41,013 nucleotides of DNA from an uncultured Actinomyces sp. (GTDB taxonomy: Bacteria; Actinomycetota; Actinomycetes; Actinomycetales; Actinomycetaceae): assembly GCA_902373545.1 (NCBI GenBank), contig CABKMZ010000011.1, positions 1 to 41,013 of the forward strand, in the 5' to 3' direction. This document shows, in pieces, positions 16,035-22,949 of the stretch (within the stretch, counting starts at the first letter, position 1; every line of letters starts with the position of its first letter). The translations under genes were made by a program, and so were the position numbers. The notes under the pieces are model-generated. The model was not told the origin of the DNA. It was given only the letters and a program-made list of their open reading frames with translations, and made no database searches.

Positions 16035-16424
16035 ATGCGTACCCTGCTCAACATCATCTGGTTCTTCTTCGGAGGCCTGCCGCTCTTCCTCGGCTACCTC
16101 CTCGCGGGCCTCGTCGCCTGCCTCTTCATCGTCACGATCCCCGCGGGTGTGGCCTGCTTCCGCATCGCCGGTTACGTGCTGTGGCCCTTCGGTAAGAGCG
16201 TTGTCGACCAGCCCAGTGCGGGCGCCGGATCGGCCCTCATGAACATCGTCTGGTTCCTTGTTGCAGGCCTGTGGCTCGCCGTCGGTCACATCATGACCGC
16301 CGCCGCGCAGGCCGTGACGATCGTCGGCCTCCCGCTGGCCATCGCCAACCTGAAGATGATCCCGATCACCTGCTTCCCCTTCGGCAAGGCCGTCGTCAAC
16401 GACCCGACCGCGTCCATTCTCTGA
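16035..16424 (+). CDS. YccF domain membrane protein
   Basis: A 129-residue protein made of two similar halves, each with a membrane stretch ending in a proline/phenylalanine/glycine/lysine motif: YVLWPFGKSVVD (~47-58) and ITCFPFGKAVVND (~111-123). This internal repeat is the YccF (DUF307) signature. The NIIWFFFGGLPLFLGY and NIVWFLVAGLWLAVGH segments mark the two copies. Function is not established. AAGGAAAGGA precedes the ATG. ybaK follows 19 nt later. Confidence 0.85.
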   Translation: MRTLLNIIWFFFGGLPLFLGYLLAGLVACLFIVTIPAGVACFRIAGYVLWPFGKSVVDQPSAGAGSALMNIVWFLVAGLWLAVGHIMTAAAQAVTIVGLPLAIANLKMIPITCFPFGKAVVNDPTASIL

Positions 16425-16431
16425 CGCGTCC

Positions 16432-16437
16432 TACACT
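16432..16437 (+). promoter_or_regulatory. -10 box TACACT, probable leaderless promoter of ybaK
   Basis: TACACT, 6 nt, then ATG at 16444. Confidence 0.55.
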
Positions 16438-16443
16438 GGGGCC

Positions 16444-16953
16444 ATGGCTCGTAAACACAGCAAGAATCACGGCGGTGGCCCCACCCGCGCCATTGAGGCG
16501 CTCACGGCGGCGGGCGTTGCTTTTACTATTTACGAGTACGAGCACGACCCGGCCGCCCGGGCATTTGGGGAAGAAACCGTCGAGAAGCTGGGCATCGACC
16601 CCACCCAGGCTTTCAAGACGCTCATGGTGCGCCTGGAGCCCACCGGCGAGTTTGTCGTTGGCTGCGTGCCCGCGCTGGCTCACCTGTCCATGAAGCTGAT
16701 CGCCAAGGCTGCCGGTGCCAAGAGCGCCGCCATGGCTGATCCGGCCGTCGCACAGCGCCGCACCGGCTACGTCGTGGGCGGCATCAGCCCGCTCGGGCAG
16801 ACGACCTCGCATCGGCTGTTCATTGATTCGGCGTGCCTGGACCACGAGACCATGATCGTCTCGGGTGGGCGCCGAGGCCTCAGCGTTGAGCTGAGCCCCC
16901 TCGACCTCGTCGAGTTGACGGATGCGGAGGTCACGGACCTCGCCCAGGTCTGA
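16444..16953 (+). CDS. ybaK: Cys-tRNA(Pro)/Cys-tRNA(Cys) deacylase, YbaK/EbsC family
   Basis: A 169-residue trans-editing domain that hydrolyses mischarged Cys-tRNA(Pro). Family marks are FKTLMVRLEP (~58), the catalytic lysine region MKLIAKAAGAKSAAMAD (~84), GYVVGGISPLGQ (~108) and VSGGRRGLSVEL (~139). Length is typical. It lies directly after yccF but has its own TACACT box 6 nt before the ATG. Confidence 0.92.
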   Translation: MARKHSKNHGGGPTRAIEALTAAGVAFTIYEYEHDPAARAFGEETVEKLGIDPTQAFKTLMVRLEPTGEFVVGCVPALAHLSMKLIAKAAGAKSAAMADPAVAQRRTGYVVGGISPLGQTTSHRLFIDSACLDHETMIVSGGRRGLSVELSPLDLVELTDAEVTDLAQV

Positions 16954-17013
16954 CCCGGCCTCGTGCCGTTTCTGTCTTTATCGCAGACGCCGATACTCCC
17001 GCGCCCCCAAAAT

Positions 17014-17120
17014 TTCGCACGTAATTCCCCGGCCGTTCCTTCAGTCTTTGAAGGAGGGGTGTTGAAATCATGCGGTTTCTGATCTCTCAGCGCCGATCCG
17101 AATAACGAATTACGTGCGAC
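17014..17120 (+). repeat. MITE-like ~108-bp repeat, copy B
   Basis: Termini TCGCACGTAATT (17015-17026) and its complement (17108-17119) match copy A, and TTGAAAT at 17062-17068 sits at the same offset; the rest of the interior differs. Outer flanks match copy A only when copy B is read on the opposite strand: GGTTCCTCA precedes copy A, and TGAGGAACC follows copy B at 17126-17134. It lies in a 290-nt spacer that otherwise shows no gene. Confidence 0.65.
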
Positions 17121-17243
17121 GTTGTTGAGGAACCCTACTGGAAAGTGCTACTTCTCGTCCACGACTCGTGCCGATCCGATGCTGTGGTCCGTGTTAGCAC
17201 GTTGGCTGCTCGACATACAATGAGTGCACACGGGTGAGTGAGG

Positions 17244-17399
17244 ATGAGCGAGGAGACGGTGAACGTGTCTGCAGATCTGCGGTACAACGAAGAGACTGAG
17301 GCGGCCATGCGCGAGGCTCGCGAGATTGCTGCTGGGCGGCTCCCCGTTGCGCGCTATGGCTCTGCGGCGGAGGCGTTTGGGGAGAACGATGACAACTGA
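17244..17399 (+). CDS. Short antitoxin-like protein, RelB/DinJ C-terminal fragment
   Basis: A 51-residue acidic protein. The stretch LRYNEETEAAMREAREIAAG followed by LPVARYGSAAEAFGE resembles the C-terminal, toxin-wrapping part of RelB/DinJ or related antitoxins. The N-terminal ribbon-helix-helix part is missing: a stop codon at 17235-17237 closes the frame just upstream. No toxin gene follows; the next gene overlaps its end by 11 nt and encodes a membrane protein. A TACAAT box lies at ~17216. It is probably a remnant or an orphan antitoxin. The similarity is by eye, so the family is tentative. Confidence 0.5.
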   Translation: MSEETVNVSADLRYNEETEAAMREAREIAAGRLPVARYGSAAEAFGENDDN

Positions 17400-18084
17400 C
17401 ATGACTGAACTAAGCCGCCGCGGGCGCGCCGCCTACTGGGTGGTCGCCGCCCTCGCCTGGGTGGGCGTCGCCGCCACCCTCATCATTACGGCCTTCGACG
17501 GATATGCGCCGCCCACCTACCATGAAGAGGGACTCTTCGCGGGTGCCGCCCACGGTTGGGCGGGCGCCCCCGAGCGCCTCATCAATTGCCTGTCCTACTT
17601 CACCGAGCTGTCCAACATTATGGTTGCGGTCATCTCGACCGTTCTCGCGCGCCGAGGCCGCGTGGGTGCGTGGGGGAGGGCCACGCACCTGTGCGCACTG
17701 ATGATGATCACCGTGACCGCGATCGTCTACGCGACGCTCATCGGCCCCTACGAGGTCCTCTCTGGCTTCGCTCTCGTCACTAACCCGCTGCAACACCTCG
17801 TCGTCCCCGCCGCCTTCGTGGGTACGGCCGCGCTCGCGGGACCGCGCGGCGGCATCACGTGGGCGACGCTGGGACGCGCCCTGCTGATCCCGGTCGCGTG
17901 GGTGGCGTACACGCTCGTGCGAGGCACCTTCACGCACCAGTACCCCTACGGCTTCGTCAACGTGTGGCGCATCGGCTACGCGCAGGTTGCGATCAACATC
18001 GTGGCGATCCTGATCGGCGCCCTGCTCTTCATGGCGATCTTCGCGGGCGCCGACTGGCTGATCCGTAAGGCATCCCGGCGCTGA
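17389..18084 (+). CDS. Pr6Pr family membrane protein
   Basis: A 231-residue protein with about six membrane segments. The pattern RLINCLSYFTELSNIMVAV (~59-77), LTNP-like LVTNPLQHLVVPA, a YTLVRGTF segment and YPYGFVNV near the C-terminus is typical of the Pr6Pr (FAR-17a/AIG1-like) family. Its function is unknown. The ATG at 17389 has GGGGAGAA just upstream and is preferred over the in-frame ATG at 17401. It overlaps the end of the antitoxin-like frame. Confidence 0.8.
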   Translation: MTTDMTELSRRGRAAYWVVAALAWVGVAATLIITAFDGYAPPTYHEEGLFAGAAHGWAGAPERLINCLSYFTELSNIMVAVISTVLARRGRVGAWGRATHLCALMMITVTAIVYATLIGPYEVLSGFALVTNPLQHLVVPAAFVGTAALAGPRGGITWATLGRALLIPVAWVAYTLVRGTFTHQYPYGFVNVWRIGYAQVAINIVAILIGALLFMAIFAGADWLIRKASRR

Positions 18085-18125
18085 CGATCTGTGCACCTCC
18101 CGGACACGGTCTCGTCCGAGGCCGC

Positions 18126-18131
18126 TAGAGT
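18126..18131 (+). promoter_or_regulatory. -10 box TAGAGT, probable leaderless promoter of the VOC gene
   Basis: TAGAGT, 6 nt, then ATG at 18138. Confidence 0.5.
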
Positions 18132-18137
18132 GAGACC

Positions 18138-18566
18138 ATGAGCAACGAGCCCGGGCTTGTCCCTGAACTTACCGTCACCGATTACGAGGCATCGCGCCGC
18201 TTTTGGTGCGACCTCGTAGGTTTTTCCCTTCGCTATGAGCGGCCTGAGGAAGGATTCGGCTACCTTGTCCTGGGTAACGCGCACCTGATGCTCGACCAGA
18301 TCAACCAGGGGAGGACGTGGGCGACAGGTCCCCTTGAGTTCCCCCTTGGTCGGGGTATCAACTTCGAGGTTCAGGTCGACAATCTGGACGGCACGTTGCA
18401 GCGCATCACAGAGGCAGGATGGCCGATCTTCGTCGAACCCGAAGAGAAGTGGTACCGGGCGGGCGATGTAGAGATCGGCGTCCGGCAGTTCCTCATCCAG
18501 GACCCCGACGGATACCTTGTGCGGCTCCAGCAGGAAATCGGCGAGAGGCCCGCGCGGCGAGGGTAA
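18138..18566 (+). CDS. VOC family protein (glyoxalase/bleomycin resistance-like)
   Basis: A 142-residue single-domain VOC protein. The opening PELTVTDYEASRRFWCDLVGF and the closing FLIQDPDGYLVRLQQ are the standard first and last strands of the fold, and NFEVQVDNLDGTLQRI marks the middle. Proteins of this build include bleomycin-binding proteins and small lyases; the substrate cannot be read from sequence. Codon choice is less GC-rich than in the housekeeping genes nearby, as in the following two genes. Confidence 0.85.
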   Translation: MSNEPGLVPELTVTDYEASRRFWCDLVGFSLRYERPEEGFGYLVLGNAHLMLDQINQGRTWATGPLEFPLGRGINFEVQVDNLDGTLQRITEAGWPIFVEPEEKWYRAGDVEIGVRQFLIQDPDGYLVRLQQEIGERPARRG

Positions 18567-18705
18567 CTCGGACGGCGGGGCAATATCGATCCTAAGTCGG
18601 AATGGTGGCTGCCCCTCTTGAGGTGAGAGGGTGCTACTGCTCCTCTCCGGGTGTAACTCTCAGCTCTTTGAGACCTCTTGTGTTGTGTGGGCGGGGTCTT
18701 CGCAC

Positions 18706-18731
18706 TACAGTTGTAATCAACCGATTACAAC
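18706..18731 (+). promoter_or_regulatory. Promoter and operator of the quinone reductase/tetR operon
   Basis: A -35 candidate TTGTGT (18683-18688) and -10 TACAGT (18706-18711) are 17 nt apart. A perfect inverted repeat GTTGTAATC-n4-GATTACAAC (18710-18731) overlaps the end of the -10 and the start site, which fits repression. The nearby TetR is the obvious candidate. A TACAGTTGTA word at 18706-18715 also resembles a CopY/BlaI box, but no such regulator is present. AAAGGGGAG follows as the ribosome binding site. Confidence 0.7.
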
Positions 18732-18743
18732 AAAGGGGAGAAT

Positions 18744-19307
18744 ATGAAGACTCTTGTCATTCAGGGCAGCCCTGACGAGGGAAGCTACTCGCATGAACTC
18801 GCAACGGCTTACGCTGATGAGGCGCGTAGCGCCGGGCATAACGTGCGCATGATTGACCTGGCGACAGAGGATTTTGATCCCGTTCTGCGCTACGGATACC
18901 GCCAGCACATGGAGGACGAAAGCGGTCCCAAGCGGTATCAGGAGGACATAGCCTGGGCCGATCACCTCGTGTTCAGCTTCCCGATTTGGTGGTCTGCTGA
19001 ACCGGCGATTCTGAAAGGTTTCCTTGATCGCACTCTCACGCCGGGATTCGGGTACCGGTATGTCGACGGTAAGAGCCAGGGCCTGCTGAAAGATAAGACC
19101 GCGGCACTCATCGTTACCTCCCGTGCTCCTTCGTTTATCTACCGCATCTTCGGTGGTCTGATCTGGCGGTGGAAGAGTATGGTTCTGGGCTTCGTGGGGA
19201 TTCGCTTAACCAAATCTCTGATGCTTGGCCGCATTGAGCAGGATGTTGATACTCCTGCTTACCGCGCTGCGTTTGTCGAGACAGTTCGAGCTTACGCGCG
19301 CGGATAG
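18744..19307 (+). CDS. NAD(P)H dehydrogenase (quinone)-type flavodoxin-fold oxidoreductase
   Basis: A 187-residue flavodoxin-fold protein of the NQO1/MdaB/KefF group. The FMN/FAD phosphate loop is GSPDEGSYS (~8-16). FSFPIWWSAEPAILKGFLDR (~77-96) is the family's substrate/cofactor signature, and TPGFGYRY follows. It would reduce quinones or electrophiles by two electrons using NAD(P)H. It is first in an operon with a TetR regulator 34 nt downstream and has a strong operator at its promoter, so it is probably induced by a quinone or other reactive compound. Confidence 0.88.
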   Translation: MKTLVIQGSPDEGSYSHELATAYADEARSAGHNVRMIDLATEDFDPVLRYGYRQHMEDESGPKRYQEDIAWADHLVFSFPIWWSAEPAILKGFLDRTLTPGFGYRYVDGKSQGLLKDKTAALIVTSRAPSFIYRIFGGLIWRWKSMVLGFVGIRLTKSLMLGRIEQDVDTPAYRAAFVETVRAYARG

Positions 19308-19341
19308 ACTGTCCATATCGCCGAGATTGGGAGGAACAGGA

Positions 19342-19965
19342 ATGGCCGCGACTCGTATGCCAGCCAATGAACGCAAGGCGCTCATGCTGGAGGCTGCCGT
19401 CCGTGTGTTTGCGCGGGTTGGCTACGCCGCGGCCACGACTGACTCGATCGCGCGCGAGGCAGGCGTCAGTCAGGCGTATGTCGTGCGTTTCTTCCGGTCG
19501 AAGGAAACACTTTTCGAGGAGGCTGCTACGTATGTTGTTGAGCAGCTGTGTCGACGTTTTGCTGAGGCGCCCGTAGCGGCGGATTCTACCGATGCTGAAC
19601 GTCGGGAATTGCTAGGGGACATGTACGCGGAGATCGTGAAAGACCACGACACATTCATGATGATCGTGCGCCTATTCATGATGGGATCCGATCCTCGCTT
19701 CGGGCAACTCTCCCGCGATAGCTTTGCACGTGTGTACCGCGTCCTGCGAGAAGACGTCGGGATGGATGCGCAACAGGCTAGGCTCTTCCTCTCCCACGGT
19801 TTGTTGATGAACCTCGTGCTATCGCTGCGTCTGTGGGAAGGCGAGAGAGTTTTGTCGGATGAGATCCTCGGATTCCTCGGGAAAGGACGCGCGGAGGCTA
19901 TGTATTCACTGCATGACGCGCCTGGTTCCTCGAATGATGAAGGATCTACCTCGCCCCGACGGTGA
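19342..19965 (+). CDS. TetR family transcriptional regulator
   Basis: A 207-residue TetR. The N-terminal helix-turn-helix is clear: AAVRVFARVGYAAATTDSIAREAGVSQAYVVRFFRSKETLFEEA (~17-60). The ligand domain is not recognisable. GGGAGGAA lies ahead of the ATG at 19342. It probably represses its own operon through the palindrome at 18710-18731 and responds to a substrate of the reductase. Its last 20 nt overlap the 3' end of the convergent helicase gene, with no terminator between them. Confidence 0.9.
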   Translation: MAATRMPANERKALMLEAAVRVFARVGYAAATTDSIAREAGVSQAYVVRFFRSKETLFEEAATYVVEQLCRRFAEAPVAADSTDAERRELLGDMYAEIVKDHDTFMMIVRLFMMGSDPRFGQLSRDSFARVYRVLREDVGMDAQQARLFLSHGLLMNLVLSLRLWEGERVLSDEILGFLGKGRAEAMYSLHDAPGSSNDEGSTSPRR

Positions 19966-22696
19966 TCGTGGCCAGGGCAACCTTTCCAGCCTCGTCCGAG
20001 GCGGGCACGTCCACGAGGGCGACGATGCGCCAGTCCATGTCCTCCTCCGGGTCGAACAGGGTCTGTGTGGCCAGCCAGAACGTGCCGGCGCCAGCCTGAT
20101 CGACCGCGTCCGCGATCGCCTCGATGCGCGCAGCCTGGGCGCGCTCGAAATCGGAAGAAACCGCAGCGGGAGCAAGCTCCAGCACGTCCTCGCGGGTCGG
20201 GGCCTCGTTCAAGGAGCACAGCGCCAGGGCGCGCGCACGCTGATCGATGCCGATCCACTCGTGCTCTGCCCAGTAGCGCTCGAGCACCGCGTCCCACTCG
20301 TCCTCGCCCCACGGTGCGACCACCGGGGTGCGCGAGGCCTCGTCCAGGCGCGCCAAGGCCTCGACGTTGTCGCGGCTCATCGCCTCCACGCGCTCGAACA
20401 GCGCGCCACGGATCGCCGTGCGGAACGCGTGACGGTTCGCGCTGAAGGGAACGGTCCCGTCCTCCCGCGCGCCAAACGCCAGCTCCGCGCCCTCCGTGCC
20501 GTCGCCCTCGGAGGCGGGGAGGGCCTGGCCCGTGGACATGGCCTCCCACTCGTCCAGCAGCGAGGAGTCCACCGCGCGGATCAGCGCCGACAGCCACGCA
20601 ATGATCGACCGCAGCTCGTCTGTCATGAGCTCGTCCGGCACGATCTGGCGCAGCGCGCGATACGCGTCCGTCAGGTAGCGCAGCACGATGCCCTCGGAGC
20701 GGCCCACGTCGTAGCGGCCCACGATCCCCGTGAACGTCAGCGCGTTCTCGATCATCTCGCGCACCACCGACTTCGGGGAAATCTCCTGATCCTCGATCCA
20801 CGGGTTCGCGTGCAGGTACACCGCGAACGCATCCCCCAGCAGATCGGCCAGCGGGCGCGGCCACGTCACCTCCTCCAGGGCGGCCATGCGCTCGTCGTAC
20901 TCCATGCCCTGCGCCTTCATCGCGGCCACGGCCTCGGCGCGCGCGGCCTTCTCCTGCGCGAACAGGAGCGGGCGCGGATCCTCCAAGACCGACTCGATGA
21001 CCGACACGACGTCCAGGGCGAAGGTCGGGGACTCGGGGTCCAGCAACTCGAGCGCGGCCAGCGCGAAGGGGGAGAGCGGCTGGTTGAGCGCGAAGTCGTC
21101 CGGCAGGTCGGTGGCCGCACGCAGGCGCGGCTCACCCGAGGCCGAGGCCTCGGCAGAGGACACGTGCTCGACGACGCCCGCCTGCTTCATCGACGTGTAG
21201 ATCTCACCCAGGCGGCGCAGGTGCGGGTTGCGGTCGGTGACCGGATCGTCGTTGTTGCGCGCCAGCCACACGAGGTGCTCGCCCGGGTCTCGCCCGGCCG
21301 CGGGCGCACCGGCCAGCACGTTGAGGACCATCGCGTGCGTCATCTCGAAACGGCTCGTGAGCTGCTCGGGGGCCGCGTCCACGAGCCGCTCGAACGTCGA
21401 GCGCGTCCACGAGATCTCGCCCGCGCCCGGGCCCTTGCGCTTCTTCGCTGACTTTTTCGCGGCGCGCTTGGCCTCGCGGGCGTCGCGGGCCGCCTCCTGC
21501 ACGGCGCTCAGGCGTGCGCGCTCACGGGCGGCGTCAACCTCGTGTTCGGGGGCCAGGACGCGCACGAAACCGACCGTGTCGAAGCCGGCGCGGCCCGCAC
21601 GCCCCGCGATCTGGTGGAACTCGCGCGCGCTCACGTGGCGCATACGGCGCCCGTCGTACTTCACCAGGGAGGTCATGAGGACCGTGCGAATCGGCACGTT
21701 GATGCCGACCCCCAGGGTGTCCGTGCCGCACACGATCGGCAGCAGGCCCGCCTGGGTGAGGCGCTCGACGAGGCGGCGGTAGCGCGGCAGCATGCCCGCG
21801 TGGTGCACGCCGATGCCCTGGGAGAGCAACGACTTGAGGGTCTGCCCGAAGCCCTTCGTAAACGACACGCCCGCCAGCTGCGCGGCGATTGCCTTCTTCT
21901 GCTCGGCCGACATCAGCGACGAACGGTCGAAAGACTGCGCGGTGGCGACCGCGTCGCGCTGGGAGAAGTGAACGATGTAGACGGGCCAGCGGCCCTCGCC
22001 CAGCAGGCGCTCGACCGTGTCGGGCAGGCGGTCCACGACGTACTCGAACTCGAGGGGCACGGGACGCTCCGCATCGTCGATGAGGGAGACGTCGCGGCCC
22101 GTGCGCTCCTTCCACGCGCGCTCGAAACGCGTCGTGTCGCCCAGCGTCGCGCTCATCGCAACCACCTGCGGGGACCTCAGCTCCAGGAGCGGCACCTGCC
22201 ACGCCCAGCCGCGCTGACGATCCCCGTAGAAGTGGAACTCGTCCATGACGATCATGTCCGCGTCCAGCGTCGGCCCCTCGCGCAGCGACTGATTCGCCAG
22301 GATCTCAGCCGTGCAGCAGATGATGGGCGCGTCGGCGTTGAGAGACACGTCGCCGGTCACCATGCCGACGTTGTCCGCGCCGAACAGGGACACGAGATCA
22401 AAGAACTTCTCCGACACGAGGGCCTTGAGGGGTGCCGTGTAGTAGGAGCGGCCCCCGTGCGCCATCGACGTGAAGTGCGCGGCGAGCGCGATCATCGACT
22501 TGCCCGAGCCCGTGGGGGTCGCCGCAATCACGTGGTTGCCCGCCAGGATCTCGACCAGGGCCTCCTCCTGGTGGGGGTAGAGCGGACGCCCGGTGCCCTC
22601 GGCCCAAGACACGAAGGCCTCGTACAGGGCATCCTCGTCCCGCAGCTGCCCAGCGTCCTCCAAGTCATCCAGGATCTCGTTCAAAGTCGCGCTCAT
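19946..22696 (-). CDS. Ski2-like DEAD/DEAH-box helicase with DUF3516-type C-terminal region
   Basis: A 916-residue superfamily 2 helicase. Motif I TPTGSGKS is at 60-67, motif II DEFH at 152-155, motif III SAT at 182-184 and motif VI QIAGRAGRAG at 362-371. A lysine/arginine-rich linker (AKRAAKKSAKKRKG, ~420-435) joins it to a ~480-residue C-terminal region of the type annotated DUF3516 in actinobacteria. It is likely an RNA helicase or remodeller, but this subgroup is uncharacterised as far as I know. The start at 22696 follows GACAAT by 6 nt; an upstream in-frame ATG at 22723 lacks support. The 3' end overlaps tetR by 20 nt on the other strand. Confidence 0.9.
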   Translation of the reverse strand: MSATLNEILDDLEDAGQLRDEDALYEAFVSWAEGTGRPLYPHQEEALVEILAGNHVIAATPTGSGKSMIALAAHFTSMAHGGRSYYTAPLKALVSEKFFDLVSLFGADNVGMVTGDVSLNADAPIICCTAEILANQSLREGPTLDADMIVMDEFHFYGDRQRGWAWQVPLLELRSPQVVAMSATLGDTTRFERAWKERTGRDVSLIDDAERPVPLEFEYVVDRLPDTVERLLGEGRWPVYIVHFSQRDAVATAQSFDRSSLMSAEQKKAIAAQLAGVSFTKGFGQTLKSLLSQGIGVHHAGMLPRYRRLVERLTQAGLLPIVCGTDTLGVGINVPIRTVLMTSLVKYDGRRMRHVSAREFHQIAGRAGRAGFDTVGFVRVLAPEHEVDAARERARLSAVQEAARDAREAKRAAKKSAKKRKGPGAGEISWTRSTFERLVDAAPEQLTSRFEMTHAMVLNVLAGAPAAGRDPGEHLVWLARNNDDPVTDRNPHLRRLGEIYTSMKQAGVVEHVSSAEASASGEPRLRAATDLPDDFALNQPLSPFALAALELLDPESPTFALDVVSVIESVLEDPRPLLFAQEKAARAEAVAAMKAQGMEYDERMAALEEVTWPRPLADLLGDAFAVYLHANPWIEDQEISPKSVVREMIENALTFTGIVGRYDVGRSEGIVLRYLTDAYRALRQIVPDELMTDELRSIIAWLSALIRAVDSSLLDEWEAMSTGQALPASEGDGTEGAELAFGAREDGTVPFSANRHAFRTAIRGALFERVEAMSRDNVEALARLDEASRTPVVAPWGEDEWDAVLERYWAEHEWIGIDQRARALALCSLNEAPTREDVLELAPAAVSSDFERAQAARIEAIADAVDQAGAGTFWLATQTLFDPEEDMDWRIVALVDVPASDEAGKVALATITVGAR

Positions 22697-22702
22697 GCCT
22701 CC

Positions 22703-22708
22703 ATTGTC
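22703..22708 (-). promoter_or_regulatory. -10-like GACAAT, possible leaderless promoter of the helicase gene
   Basis: On the minus strand GACAAT is followed by 6 nt and the ATG at 22696. The first base departs from TANNNT. Confidence 0.4.
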
Positions 22709-22859
22709 CCAGAGTGCGCCCACGTCTGCGTCCTCGCGCCGCCGGGCCCTTCCCGCAGCTCATCGACGAGGCCGGGGTAGCCTCGTGCACTCGCGCGCAG
22801 GTTGGCGCGTGGCGAGATGATGCACGCCCTGACCTCTGCCATGTGGCAAGATGAATGGG

Positions 22860-22949
22860 TCCCATACAACGCGCGGGTGCGGCCCGCGAAGTGCGCGAGG
22901 CCCCGCGACTGTCCCACGGCCTCGTCGATAGACAGCCCGGGAGGTTCCT
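22860..22949 (+). promoter_or_regulatory. Structured leader of the amino acid symporter gene, possibly riboswitch-like
   Basis: The leader holds CCCCGCGACTGT (22902-22913), which matches the most conserved stretch of cobalamin riboswitches. A GCGAA lies shortly before it, and CAGCCCGGGAGG sits just ahead of the GTG start. Pairing of CTGTC with GACAG (22931-22935) would enclose a GGCCTCGT core. The segment between GAA and CCCCGC is about 10 nt shorter than in the known class, so this is at best a reduced or unrelated element. GGGAGG also serves as the ribosome binding site. Confidence 0.25.

Noticed and set aside
14403..17120. The segment between the two ~108-bp repeats as a composite transposon
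   Set aside because: It contains conserved housekeeping-type genes (marC, yggS, ybaK) and no transposase, and no target-site duplications are seen at the outer ends.
18706..18715. TACAGTTGTA as a CopY/BlaI operator
   Set aside because: It is only part of a longer perfect palindrome in front of a tetR-containing operon, and no CopY/BlaI gene is present.
22800..22949. Glycine riboswitch upstream of the alanine/glycine symporter
   Set aside because: The conserved glycine aptamer words (GGAGAG, GCCGAAGG, CTCTCAGG) are not present.
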